Origin: VRUE01 sp046733315
Lineage (GTDB): Bacteria; Actinomycetota; Thermoleophilia; Solirubrobacterales; 70-9
DNA length: 26,266 bases
Assembly (NCBI GenBank): GCA_046733315.1
Contig: JBKPOV010000012.1
Span: forward strand, 1-26,266
Direction of reading: 5' to 3'
A program made the translations under genes and the position numbers. The notes beneath the pieces were generated by a model. It was given only the letters and a program-made list of their open reading frames with translations. It did no database searches and was not told the origin of the DNA. Positions 1 through 7,110 of this stretch are shown here, piece after piece. How positions within the stretch are numbered: the stretch's first letter is position 1; every line of letters starts with the position of its first letter.

Positions 1-611
1 GCCTTCAGCTGGGCGACCGCCTCGGGCGGATGGGCCGCAGCCTCAGCGGCCAGCGTCAGGGCCGACTCCTCGGTCGCAGCAGCGGGGGCAACGCGGTTGA
101 CGAGGCCGAGGCGCAGGGCCTCATCGGCGCCGACCGTGCGCGAGGAGAGCAACAGGTACTTAGCGGCGGCGAGACCGCAGAGGGTGACCAGGCGGGCTGG
201 GCCGACCGGCACGCCGAGCGCGGCGCCGGGGAAGCGCATGCGCAGGTTGGAGCCGCCGACGCGCATGTCGCAGGCGACCGCTATCTCGGCGCCACCGCCG
301 ACCACGTCTCCGTGGCAGCAGGCGATCGTCGGCTTGGGGAAGGCGACGATCTGGTCGTAGACGTCGGCAAAGAGCTGCATGCGGCGGACCTTGCCGTCGG
401 AGTCGAGCTCCTCCTTGACGTCGGCGCCTGCCGAGAAGCCCATGTGGTCGGAGGAGCTGAAAACCAGCACCCGCACCGCCTCGTCGCCGCGTGCCACCGC
501 CAGGTGCTCGAGCAGCTCGAGCAGCATCTGGGTGTCGATCGCGTTGCGGGACTTGGGCCGCTGCAGGCGCACCACCGCCACGCCCTGCTGGTCGACCTCG
601 TAGCTCGTCAC
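1..611 (-). CDS. Enoyl-CoA hydratase/isomerase (crotonase) family protein, 3' end off window
   Basis: About 204 residues are visible, and the gene runs off the left edge. Crotonase landmarks are present: NAID near residue 24, the first oxyanion-hole segment FSAGADVKE (residues 59-67), and the second oxyanion-hole/FMN-like glycine segment GDVVGGGAEIAVACDMRV (101-118). Family members bind acyl-CoA thioesters, typically in fatty-acid or amino-acid breakdown. At the usual second catalytic position (normally P-E-x-x-L-G) the sequence reads PGAALGV, so one conserved Glu is replaced by Gly; an isomerase or other crotonase reaction is therefore possible. I chose the GTG at 611 because GAGGAG (618-623) lies six bases upstream. 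An in-frame GTG at 629 is the alternative but has no clear Shine-Dalgarno. It follows pth by about 30 bases and is probably cotranscribed with it. Confidence 0.85.
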   Translation of the reverse strand, partial: MTSYEVDQQGVAVVRLQRPKSRNAIDTQMLLELLEHLAVARGDEAVRVLVFSSSDHMGFSAGADVKEELDSDGKVRRMQLFADVYDQIVAFPKPTIACCHGDVVGGGAEIAVACDMRVGGSNLRMRFPGAALGVPVGPARLVTLCGLAAAKYLLLSSRTVGADEALRLGLVNRVAPAAATEESALTLAAEAAAHPPEAVAQLK

Positions 612-639
612 CGTGGTCTCCTCGCTCACGAGGCGCAAT

Positions 640-1242
640 CTATTCGTCCAGCTGCGCGACGAGGGTCTCCGTCTCGGCCGCCGCGCGCTCGATCAGGCTC
701 GCAACCTCATCCCGCGGCTCGCGGAAGCGCCCGAGCACGTAGGAGGCGACGATCTCGGGATCGGTCGAGTCGGGACGGCCGACGCCGACCCGTACCCGCC
801 AGAACTCGGGATCGCCAAAGCCGCGCTTGAGGCTCTTCAAGCCGTTGTGCCCGGCCAGGCCGCCCCCAAGCCGGACGCGGACCTCGCCGAATGGCAGGTC
901 GATCTCGTCGTGGAGGACGACCACCCGGTCGAGCGGCACCTTCAGCGAACCGCGCGCCGGGCCGGCGGAGTCCCCTGAAACGTTCATCTGGGTCTGCGGC
1001 AGCAGGATCGCCACCCGTGGACCACCCGGGCCGGTGCGTCCTTCCGTCAACAGGCCGCCGAACTTCGACTTGGCCCTGGGAAGGTCCCAGCGCCGGGAGA
1101 GCTCGGCGGCAACCTCGAAGCCCACGTTGTGGCGGGTCGCGGCGTAGCGCTCGCCCGGATTGCCGAGGCCGACGATCAGGATGCGCTCGCCGGACTGCTC
1201 GCCCTCGCCGCGCTCAGCTCGGCGGCGGCGAAAGATCGACAG
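640..1242 (-). CDS. pth: Peptidyl-tRNA hydrolase, probable CTG start
   Basis: Cleaves peptidyl-tRNA released from stalled ribosomes and recycles the tRNA in the cytoplasm. Family motifs are VGLGNPGERYAATRHNVGF near the N-terminus (with the catalytic His in RHN), LPQTQMNVSG, VVLHDEIDLP and GGLAGHNGLKSL. The full product is about 200 residues, the usual family length. No ATG, GTG or TTG lies between the in-frame TAA at 1246-1248 and the GLGNPG motif. The first usable codon is CTG at 1242, six bases after GGGGAG (1249-1254), which gives an N-terminus MSIFRRRRAEL. A GTG at 1125 also opens a frame, but that start would remove the essential N-terminal strand and GLGNPG loop. The ribosome-binding site overlaps the end of rplY, so translation is probably coupled to it. 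Confidence 0.93.
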   Translation of the reverse strand: MSIFRRRRAERGEGEQSGERILIVGLGNPGERYAATRHNVGFEVAAELSRRWDLPRAKSKFGGLLTEGRTGPGGPRVAILLPQTQMNVSGDSAGPARGSLKVPLDRVVVLHDEIDLPFGEVRVRLGGGLAGHNGLKSLKRGFGDPEFWRVRVGVGRPDSTDPEIVASYVLGRFREPRDEVASLIERAAAETETLVAQLDE

Positions 1243-1245
1243 GGC

Positions 1246-1932
1246 TTACTCCCCGCCGGAGTCGCCCGAGTCGGCGCCCTCGCCACCCTCTTCGGCGGCA
1301 GGGGCCTCCCCCTCCTCGCCGATCAGCTCGGTCTCCTCCTCGACGGCGGGCTCGGGCTCTTCCTCGACGCGCGGCGGCGAGAGGGTCGCGATCGTCACCT
1401 CGTCGGGATCGTCGGCGATGAGGGTGACGCCCTCGGGCACGACCAAGGCCGAGAGCTGCAAGGTGTCGTTGATCTCCATCGCCGAGACGTCGGCGACGAT
1501 CTGATCGGGAATCTCGGTTGGCAGCGCTTCGACCGTGACCTCGCGGGTGACGTGCTCGAGCACGCCGCCGCCTTTGACGCCGGGGGCCGTGTCAGCTCCC
1601 TCCAGCTCGATCGCGACCTCGGCCTGGATTGCCTCGTCGAGGCGGACCTCCTGCAGGTCGATGTGCTGGAGGCTGCCGCGCACCGGGTGCAGTTGCTGCT
1701 CCTTGACCACGACCGGCACGGCTTTGCCGCCTTCGATCTCGAGATCGAACAGGGCGGCGCCTTCACCGAGCACGTTGCGGACGTCGCGTTCAGCGACCTG
1801 GAAGGGGCGCGCGTCGGAGCCACCGCTGTAGACGACGCCCGGCACGAGGCCGTCGCGACGCAAGCGACGAGACGTGCGGGAGCCAAAATCGCTGCGGGGT
1901 GCAGCCTTGAGGGTTTCGCGTCCACGAGCCAT
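1246..1932 (-). CDS. rplY: 50S ribosomal protein L25 / general stress protein Ctc
   Basis: A 228-residue product of the long, two-domain Ctc type, which binds 5S rRNA in the large ribosomal subunit. The N-terminal L25 domain is about residues 5-92 (SRRLRRDGLVPGVVYSG, then QQLHPVRGSLQHIDLQEV). The C-terminal TL5/Ctc beta domain is about 96-185. A low-complexity acidic tail rich in E, G and D follows. The open frame extends upstream to 2040, but MARGRETLKAAPR at 1932 matches the usual family start and the extra sequence overlaps the divergent kinase gene. No Shine-Dalgarno is visible. TATCCT at 1944-1949 lies 11 bases before the ATG, so the mRNA may have a very short leader. pth follows in the same operon. 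Confidence 0.95.
   Translation of the reverse strand: MARGRETLKAAPRSDFGSRTSRRLRRDGLVPGVVYSGGSDARPFQVAERDVRNVLGEGAALFDLEIEGGKAVPVVVKEQQLHPVRGSLQHIDLQEVRLDEAIQAEVAIELEGADTAPGVKGGGVLEHVTREVTVEALPTEIPDQIVADVSAMEINDTLQLSALVVPEGVTLIADDPDEVTIATLSPPRVEEEPEPAVEEETELIGEEGEAPAAEEGGEGADSGDSGGE
1249..1254 (-). promoter_or_regulatory. Shine-Dalgarno deciding the pth CTG start
   Basis: GGGGAG on the minus strand lies inside the last codons of rplY, six bases before CTG 1242. No standard start codon occurs in this frame upstream of the pth core motif, so this site is the main support for a CTG start. Confidence 0.6.
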
Positions 1933-1943
1933 TGGGACGGGAG

Positions 1944-1949
1944 AGGATA
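1944..1949 (-). promoter_or_regulatory. Possible -10 element for the rplY-pth operon
   Basis: TATCCT on the minus strand lies 11 bases before the rplY ATG in the 58-base divergent gap to the kinase gene. No convincing -35 is seen. The assignment rests on position and the TANNNT pattern only. Confidence 0.35.
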
Positions 1950-1990
1950 GAGAAAGAGGCAAATTTGGAACCTGTGGCAACCTTGAGCGC

Positions 1991-3424
1991 ATGAGTGAGG
2001 GCTCAAAGATCCCCAAGGGGCGCGTGCGCCGCTCGGCCAAGCTGGGCTCGATCGTCGGTGTGCAGGGCGCTCGCTACGCGGGCACCAAGGCGACCAATGT
2101 CGGCCGCTCCGAGGAGTCGAGCAAGGAGCGGCTCGAGCAGCGCCACCTCGAGACGGCGATGCGGATGGTCGGGGCGCTGGGCCAGATGAAGGGTGCGGCG
2201 ATGAAGCTCGGCCAGTTCGCCTCCTTCATCGACACCGAGTTCATCCCCGACGAGTACCGCGAGATCTACCAGGAGCAGCTCGCCAAGCTGCGCACCGACG
2301 CACCGGCGATGCCCTGGGAGAAGGTCGAGAAGGTGCTCGACGAAGAGTACGACGGCGAGCCGCTCTCCGAGCTCTTCGCCGAGTTCGAGCACGAGGCCTT
2401 CGCCGCCGCCTCGATCGGCCAGGTGCACAAGGCCGAGCTGCTCGATGGTCGCGCCGTCGCCGTGAAGATCCAGTACCCGGGGATTGCCGAGGCGCTCGAC
2501 GCCGACCTGCGCAACGCCGGCACGATCGTGCGGCTCGCCCGCGCCCTCGCGCCGGGCCTCGACGCCAAGGCGATCGCCAAAGAGCTGCGCGAACGGGTGA
2601 TGGAGGAGCTCGATTACGAGTACGAGGCGCAGAACCAGCGCACCTTCTCGCGCGCCTACCGCGAGCATCCCTTCATCTACGTGCCGGAAGTGATCACCCG
2701 GCTCTCGCGCCGCCGCGTGCTGGTCACCGAGCTGGTCGAAGGCCTCGACTTCGAGCAGGTCAAGGCGCTGCCGCACGAGGAGCGCAGCCGTTTCGGCGAG
2801 ATCGTCTTCCGCGGCAGCTTCGGCTCGATCTACCACCTGCAGCACTTCAACGCCGACCCACATCCCGGCAACTACATCCTGCTCGCTGACGGCCGCGTCG
2901 CCTTCCTCGATTTCGGCATGACCAAGAAGCTCGACCACGAGCAGATCGTGCTCGAGCAGCGCGCCCTGGACGCCGCTTGGCGGGACGACCCGGAGGCCTT
3001 CCGCACGGCTCTGCACGACCTTGGCTTCGTCAAGAACCCTTCCAAGCTCGATGCCGAGCGGCTGCTCGAGCACATGCGCGCCGTCGGCGGCTGGTACGTC
3101 GAAGACCGCGAGATCGAGATCAGCGCCAAACGGGTGATGAAGATCATCGAGTCGACCAACGACCCCCGCTCGGAGTACTACGACCTGATGCGGCGTGAGG
3201 CGATGCCAGCCGACGAGCTGATGGGGCGGCGGATGGAAATCGGCGTCGTCGCCGTGCTCGGTCAGCTGCGGGCGAAGCGCAACTGGCATCGGATCATGCG
3301 CGAGTGGATCTACGCCGATCCGCCCGCGACGCCGCTGGGTGAAGAGGAGTGGGAGTACTTCGAGGGAAGAGGTGTCATGCAGATGCCGATAGTCGAGCGG
3401 TCCTTGGAAGGAGAGCAGCGATGA
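1991..3424 (+). CDS. ABC1/AarF/UbiB-family atypical protein kinase-like protein
   Basis: A 477-residue protein with the ABC1 kinase-like core. It has the KxGQ motif MKLGQF (K72-Q75), the alanine-rich loop AAASIGQVHKAEL (138-150), the VAVK lysine (K159), the catalytic-type segment NADPHPGN (287-294) and metal-binding DFG (307-309). These residues suggest an active nucleotide-binding fold. Family members support ubiquinone or other isoprenoid-lipid metabolism in many organisms; the substrate here cannot be told from sequence. Starts in the frame reach back to 1874, but that part overlaps rplY. ATG 1991 gives MSEGSKIPKGRVRR, a plausible N-terminus, though without a strong Shine-Dalgarno. The stop codon overlaps the start of the next gene (ATGA), indicating translational coupling. 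Confidence 0.9.
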   Translation: MSEGSKIPKGRVRRSAKLGSIVGVQGARYAGTKATNVGRSEESSKERLEQRHLETAMRMVGALGQMKGAAMKLGQFASFIDTEFIPDEYREIYQEQLAKLRTDAPAMPWEKVEKVLDEEYDGEPLSELFAEFEHEAFAAASIGQVHKAELLDGRAVAVKIQYPGIAEALDADLRNAGTIVRLARALAPGLDAKAIAKELRERVMEELDYEYEAQNQRTFSRAYREHPFIYVPEVITRLSRRRVLVTELVEGLDFEQVKALPHEERSRFGEIVFRGSFGSIYHLQHFNADPHPGNYILLADGRVAFLDFGMTKKLDHEQIVLEQRALDAAWRDDPEAFRTALHDLGFVKNPSKLDAERLLEHMRAVGGWYVEDREIEISAKRVMKIIESTNDPRSEYYDLMRREAMPADELMGRRMEIGVVAVLGQLRAKRNWHRIMREWIYADPPATPLGEEEWEYFEGRGVMQMPIVERSLEGEQR

Positions 3425-4278
3425 GCCGGATCAAACGCGGTTGGGGGTTGACCAAGAAGAGCTGGGGGCTCCTCAACGAGCACCGGGAGCTGCTGCGCTT
3501 CCCCCTCTACGGCGGCGCTGCGACGATCCTCTGCGCGATCGTCGTCATCGGTCCCGGCGTCTACCTGATCGAGAACGACCAGACCGTGTTCGGCGGTGCG
3601 CTGGCGGTAATCGGCTTCTACCTGCTCTCCCTGATCGGCACCTACTTCAGCGTCGGCCTCGCCGCGGCGGCGAACATGATCTTCCAGGGCCAGGAGGCGA
3701 GCGTCGATGACGGCCTTGCCGTCGCACGCGCGCGTTTCTCCCAGATCGCCGGTTGGGCGGCGCTCTCGGCCACGCTCGGCGTCGCCCTCAGCGCGCTCGA
3801 GAACCAGGGCGCGATCGGCCAGATCGCTGGCCGCCTGCTCGCGATCGGCTGGTCGCTGATCACCTTCCTCGCCGTACCGGTGATCGCGCTCGAGGGGACC
3901 GGCCCGTTTCAGACCCTGAAGCGCTCCTCCAGCCTCTTCAAGTCCCGCTGGGGCGCCCAGGTGACCGGCAACATCGCGATCGGCGGCGCCGTCTTCCTCT
4001 TCGGCGTCCTGCCGTCGGTCCTGCTGATCGCCGCCGGCTTCCTGATCTGGGCATCGGCCGGCTTCGCCGGCGCGCTGCTGCTGGTGCTCGGCGTAATCGG
4101 CCTGGCGATCTCGATGCTCGTCTCCAGCGCCCTCAGCAACATCTTCGGCGTCGCCCTCTACCGCTACGCGCTCGATGGCGAGGCGGTCGGCGGCTTCACC
4201 CCCGAGGAGCTCAACTCAGCCGTGAAGCGCCGTGGCGGCCGCAACGCCCCACCCACGGCCACCCCCGGCACCGTCTAA
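3421..4278 (+). CDS. DUF6159 family multi-pass membrane protein
   Basis: A 285-residue protein that opens with MSRIKRGWGLTKKSWGLL, a soluble amphipathic N-terminus I recognise from DUF6159 proteins. Hydrophobic segments lie near residues 35-55, 60-85, 110-128, 140-160, 190-220 and 222-250. An intracellular-type motif GPFQTLKRSSSLFKSRWG (about 162-179) lies between membrane segments. Its function is unknown. The start overlaps the stop of the ABC1 kinase gene by four bases and has AGGAG just upstream (3409-3415 region). The two are thus one operon, perhaps acting together at the membrane. Confidence 0.85.
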   Translation: MSRIKRGWGLTKKSWGLLNEHRELLRFPLYGGAATILCAIVVIGPGVYLIENDQTVFGGALAVIGFYLLSLIGTYFSVGLAAAANMIFQGQEASVDDGLAVARARFSQIAGWAALSATLGVALSALENQGAIGQIAGRLLAIGWSLITFLAVPVIALEGTGPFQTLKRSSSLFKSRWGAQVTGNIAIGGAVFLFGVLPSVLLIAAGFLIWASAGFAGALLLVLGVIGLAISMLVSSALSNIFGVALYRYALDGEAVGGFTPEELNSAVKRRGGRNAPPTATPGTV

Positions 4279-4314
4279 CCCAAGCGCTCGGTCCCACCGG
4301 GGGGCGACTCCCGC

Positions 4315-4359
4315 TCCGGTGCGCCTTATGTGGTCATAGACCGCAAAAGGCGCACCGGA
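4315..4359. repeat. 45-bp palindrome, copy 1 (upstream of DUF559 gene)
   Basis: The arms begin TCCGGTGCGCCTT and end AAGGCGCACCGGA around a three-base centre, with two arm mismatches. It matches the reverse complement of the copy at 5273-5317 in 43 of 45 positions, so the two copies are inverted relative to each other. The GTG at 4330 and the first ten codons of the following gene lie inside it. Confidence 0.9.
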
Positions 4360-5265
4360 AACCAAAACCATGCGATCGCGCAGGCCGCGTCTCAGCAGCA
4401 CGGCGTTATTTCGCGCGGGCAACTGCGCGCTCTCGCGCTGAGTGAGGACGCGATCAGTGACCGGGTGGCGTCTGGATACCTTCAGCCGCTTTTTCGCGGC
4501 ACGTTCGCCGTTGGCCACCGCGCAATAGGCCGACAAGGCCATTTGCTCGCCGCCGTACTCGCCTGCGAGCGGGGGACCGTTCTCTCGCACGGTAGTGCCG
4601 CCGAGCTGCTCGGTCTGTGGAGCAAGCAGCTCGGCGTCGTTCACGTCATTCCGCCAGACTGGTCGGGACGCAAGATCGCCGGCATCCGCTGGCACCGCGT
4701 GCGGTTGCCCCTCCCTGACGAAATCGAAGTCCGGGACGGCATCCCGTGCACCACGATCTCCCGCACCATCGTGGACATGGCGGGGGAATCAGGTTGGACA
4801 CGACTTAGGACACTCGTCGAGCAGGCAGCGATCCTGCGACAGCTCGATGTGGACGAGATTGACCTTGTTCTGTCACGAGGCCGCAGGCGCGGAGCCCCAC
4901 GCCTGCGCACGGTCCTGGCCGGGTGGCGAAACTCCGCAGAGCCACGTCCTCGGCTTCGAAGCAGGTTGGAGGCCCGCCTCCTCCCTCAACTCATCGAGGA
5001 AGGTCTGCCGATCCCTCGCACCAACGTCAAGCTACGGGTCGAGGGCCGATACCTAGAGGTCGACCTACTCTGGGAAGAGCAACGGCTGGTGATCGAAACC
5101 GACGGTGAAGAGACCCACAGCACGTCCGCTGCGTTCCAACGCGATCGCTGGCGTGATCAGCTCCTCATCGCCGCCGGCTACCGCACGGCCCGCGTCACCT
5201 GGGCCCAGGTCCGAGACGAACCCAACGCTGTCGTCAACCGCATCGCCCGCATGCTGAAGGCCTGA
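4330..5265 (+). CDS. DUF559 protein with AbiEi-like winged-helix N-terminus
   Basis: A 311-residue protein in two parts. Residues about 15-60 (IAQAASQQHGVISRGQLRAL) look like the winged helix of AbiEi-type antitoxin/DUF559 proteins. Residues about 235-310 carry the DUF559 (VSR/restriction-endonuclease-like) core: YLEVDLLWEEQRLVIETDGE with D245, E256 and D258, then H263 and RDRWRDQLL. This fold suggests DNA binding and perhaps nicking or cleavage, but no activity is proven. GTG 4330 is the only clear upstream start; residues 1-10 (MVIDRKRRTG) are encoded by the palindrome. Codon use is less GC-biased than in its neighbours (TTT, ATT, GTT, CGA, AGG occur), consistent with transfer. No abiEii-like toxin partner is adjacent. 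Confidence 0.8.
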   Translation: MVIDRKRRTGNQNHAIAQAASQQHGVISRGQLRALALSEDAISDRVASGYLQPLFRGTFAVGHRAIGRQGHLLAAVLACERGTVLSHGSAAELLGLWSKQLGVVHVIPPDWSGRKIAGIRWHRVRLPLPDEIEVRDGIPCTTISRTIVDMAGESGWTRLRTLVEQAAILRQLDVDEIDLVLSRGRRRGAPRLRTVLAGWRNSAEPRPRLRSRLEARLLPQLIEEGLPIPRTNVKLRVEGRYLEVDLLWEEQRLVIETDGEETHSTSAAFQRDRWRDQLLIAAGYRTARVTWAQVRDEPNAVVNRIARMLKA

Positions 5266-5272
5266 TCACGTT

Positions 5273-5317
5273 TCCGGTGCGCCTTTTGCGGTCTATGACC
5301 GCAAAAGGCGCACCGGA
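5273..5317. repeat. 45-bp palindrome, copy 2 (downstream of DUF559 gene)
   Basis: A perfect inverted repeat of 21-base arms around the centre TAT. It begins seven bases after the DUF559 stop and ends 30 bases from the GDPD stop on the other strand. It could fold as a bidirectional terminator-like hairpin between the convergent genes, although no long T-run follows. Confidence 0.9.
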
Positions 5318-5347
5318 GCGGAATGGGCGGGGCGGGGAGGCCCGGCC

Positions 5348-6076
5348 TCAGGGCAGGTTGGCGAAGAGGCGGGGGTCGTTGGAGACTAGGCCGTCGACGC
5401 CAGCGGCTACTAGGCGCTCCATTCGGGACAAGTCGTCGACGGTCCAGGCGATTAGTTCGACTCCGGCGAGCTTGGTGATGCGGGCGAGGCGGCGGCTTAC
5501 GAGGGGGTGGTAGACCCACATCGACTCGACGCCGAGCTTGGGGAGCTTCTCCGCGGCGAGGCCAGGAAGGCGCTGGCGCATCGCCATCAGCGCCGCCAGC
5601 ATTGGGCCCTTCGCCCAGCGCTTCGAGGTCCAGTCCTTGGTCACCTTGGGATAGGTCCAGCCGCGCCGCAGCGCCGGTTCCAACTCGAGGACCCGGCCGA
5701 GCGAGTAGAGCTCCATCGTCGAGACCATCGCCCGGTCGATCAGCTCGCGCTCCCGCAGCGCGGCGACGATCTCCTCCTCGCGACCCGGCAGCTTGATGTC
5801 GATGTCGACCTCCAGCTCCCGCAGCGGCGGCTCGAGGAAAGCGTCGAGCGCCTCGGTCAGCTTCAGCGGCGTGCGCCTTTCGGCATCGCCCCAGTCATGA
5901 GCGACGACCAGCGGCGCCCGTTGCTCCAGCGGCAGGTGGGCATCGCGCAGCCAAAGCACATCGAGCTCAATCGTGTCAACGCCGGCCCCTGCGGCGGCGT
6001 GGAAGCTCTCGACCGTGTTGCCCGGCGCGATCAGGTCAGCGCCCTTGTGGCCGACCAGGCGCAGCCGCCCGCTCAA
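5348..6076 (-). CDS. Glycerophosphodiester phosphodiesterase-like protein (GDPD)
   Basis: A 242-residue TIM-barrel protein of the GDPD family, which normally hydrolyses glycerophosphodiesters to glycerol-3-phosphate and an alcohol. Expected residues seen are catalytic His in VGHKGA (H10), metal ligands in ELDV (E37, D39), the second His in VAHDWGD (H60) and the C-terminal WTVDDLSRMERLVAAGVDGL. There are departures from consensus: HKG instead of HRG, APGNT instead of APENT, and DIDIK (D93) where IEIK normally supplies a Glu metal ligand. Activity or specificity may therefore differ. The start is TTG 6076, overlapping the prs stop by four bases (TTGA). It is the last gene of the glmU-prs operon. 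Confidence 0.87.
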   Translation of the reverse strand: MSGRLRLVGHKGADLIAPGNTVESFHAAAGAGVDTIELDVLWLRDAHLPLEQRAPLVVAHDWGDAERRTPLKLTEALDAFLEPPLRELEVDIDIKLPGREEEIVAALRERELIDRAMVSTMELYSLGRVLELEPALRRGWTYPKVTKDWTSKRWAKGPMLAALMAMRQRLPGLAAEKLPKLGVESMWVYHPLVSRRLARITKLAGVELIAWTVDDLSRMERLVAAGVDGLVSNDPRLFANLP

Positions 6077-7110
6077 AAGAGCTGATTCTCACCGGCGAAG
6101 ATCTCGGAGACTGAGTCGTCGGTGAAGATGCGGCGGATCGAGTCGGCGAAGGTGCCGGCCGTCGAGAGCACGGTGATGTTCTGGGGCGCGCCCGGGCGCA
6201 GCGGGATCGTGTCGCTGACGACGATCTGCTCGATCCCGGAGTTCTCGTAGGCGAGCCGTTCGTAGGCTGGCCCGGAGAAGACGCCGTGCGTGGCACAGGC
6301 GATCACCCGCGCGGCGCCCTCGTCGAGCACGGTCTGGGCGGCGGCGCAGAGGGTGCCGGCGGTGTCGATCATGTCGTCGACCAGGACCGCGGTCTTGTCT
6401 TTGACGTCGCCGACGACGTAGCCGATCTCGGCCACCTGCTGAGCGGGACGCTCCTTCTCCATCACCGCCCAGTGGGTGCCGATGCGGCGGGCGAAGTTGC
6501 GCGCCGTCTTTACCCGGCCGGCGTCGGGGGAGACGATCACTAGGTCCTCGGCCGGATACTGATCGGCGAACCACTGGGTCAGCATCGGCATCGCCGTCAT
6601 GTGGTCGACCGGGACGTGGAAGAAGCCCTGTACCTGGCCGGCGTGGAGGTCCATCGTCAGCACCCGGTCAACGCCGACCCCCTCCAGGCACTTGGCAACG
6701 ATGCGGGCCGAGATCGGCTCGCGCGGCGCCGACTTCTTGTCCTGGCGGGCGTAGCCGTACCAGGGCATCACGGCGATGATGCGGTGAGCGGAGGCGCCCT
6801 GGGCCGCGTCAATCATCGTCAGCAGCTCGATCAGGGAGTCGTTCGGCGTCATCTCCGACTGCTCGTTGGCGCTGGTCGACTGGACGAGAAAGACGTCGGC
6901 GCCGCGGATCGACTCCTCGTAGCGGCAGTAGACCTCGCCGTTGGCGAAGGTCTTCAAGGTCACTTGGCCGAGGTCGAGATCGAGCTTGCCGGCGACCTTG
7001 GCGGCGAGCTCCATCGAGCTGCGCCCGCCGAAGACCATCAGCCGCTTCGAATAGTCGTGGGTGATGGCGCTTACCGGCACCGTCTCGGGTCGCTCCTCGA
7101 TCGTGCTCAC
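6073..7110 (-). CDS. prs: Ribose-phosphate pyrophosphokinase (PRPP synthetase)
   Basis: Makes 5-phosphoribosyl 1-diphosphate from ribose-5-phosphate and ATP for nucleotide, His and Trp synthesis. At 345 residues it has an N-terminal extension of about 18 residues over the usual core. Motifs are the ATP loop FANGEVYCRYEESIRG (55-70), MPWYGYARQDKK (115-126), the divalent-cation/ribose-5-P segment DLHAGQVQGFF (154-164), flexible-loop KTARNFARR (201-209) and the PRPP-binding loop VLVDDMIDTAGTL (242-254). GTG 7110 overlaps the glmU stop (GTGA) and is preceded by AGGAGGAG, a strong Shine-Dalgarno inside the glmU C-terminus. Confidence 0.98.
   Translation of the reverse strand: MSTIEERPETVPVSAITHDYSKRLMVFGGRSSMELAAKVAGKLDLDLGQVTLKTFANGEVYCRYEESIRGADVFLVQSTSANEQSEMTPNDSLIELLTMIDAAQGASAHRIIAVMPWYGYARQDKKSAPREPISARIVAKCLEGVGVDRVLTMDLHAGQVQGFFHVPVDHMTAMPMLTQWFADQYPAEDLVIVSPDAGRVKTARNFARRIGTHWAVMEKERPAQQVAEIGYVVGDVKDKTAVLVDDMIDTAGTLCAAAQTVLDEGAARVIACATHGVFSGPAYERLAYENSGIEQIVVSDTIPLRPGAPQNITVLSTAGTFADSIRRIFTDDSVSEIFAGENQLF

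Larger units (their letters stand above)
4315..5317. mobile_element. Possible DUF559 gene cassette bounded by inverted palindromes
   Basis: One gene is enclosed by two nearly identical 45-bp palindromes in inverted orientation. This resembles a unit that moves together with its ends, comparable in layout (not in protein) to REP elements with their RAYT transposase genes. It sits between the kinase/DUF6159 operon and the glmU-prs-GDPD operon. No flanking target duplication is evident, so mobility is an inference. Confidence 0.35.

Noticed and set aside
2003..3289. Minus-strand open frame of 428 codons
   Set aside because: Shadow of the ABC1 kinase gene; composition is dominated by L, V, E, G with no motif.
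4330..5265. AbiE type IV toxin-antitoxin pair
   Set aside because: Only the AbiEi-like DNA-binding part is present; no AbiEii nucleotidyltransferase lies next to it.
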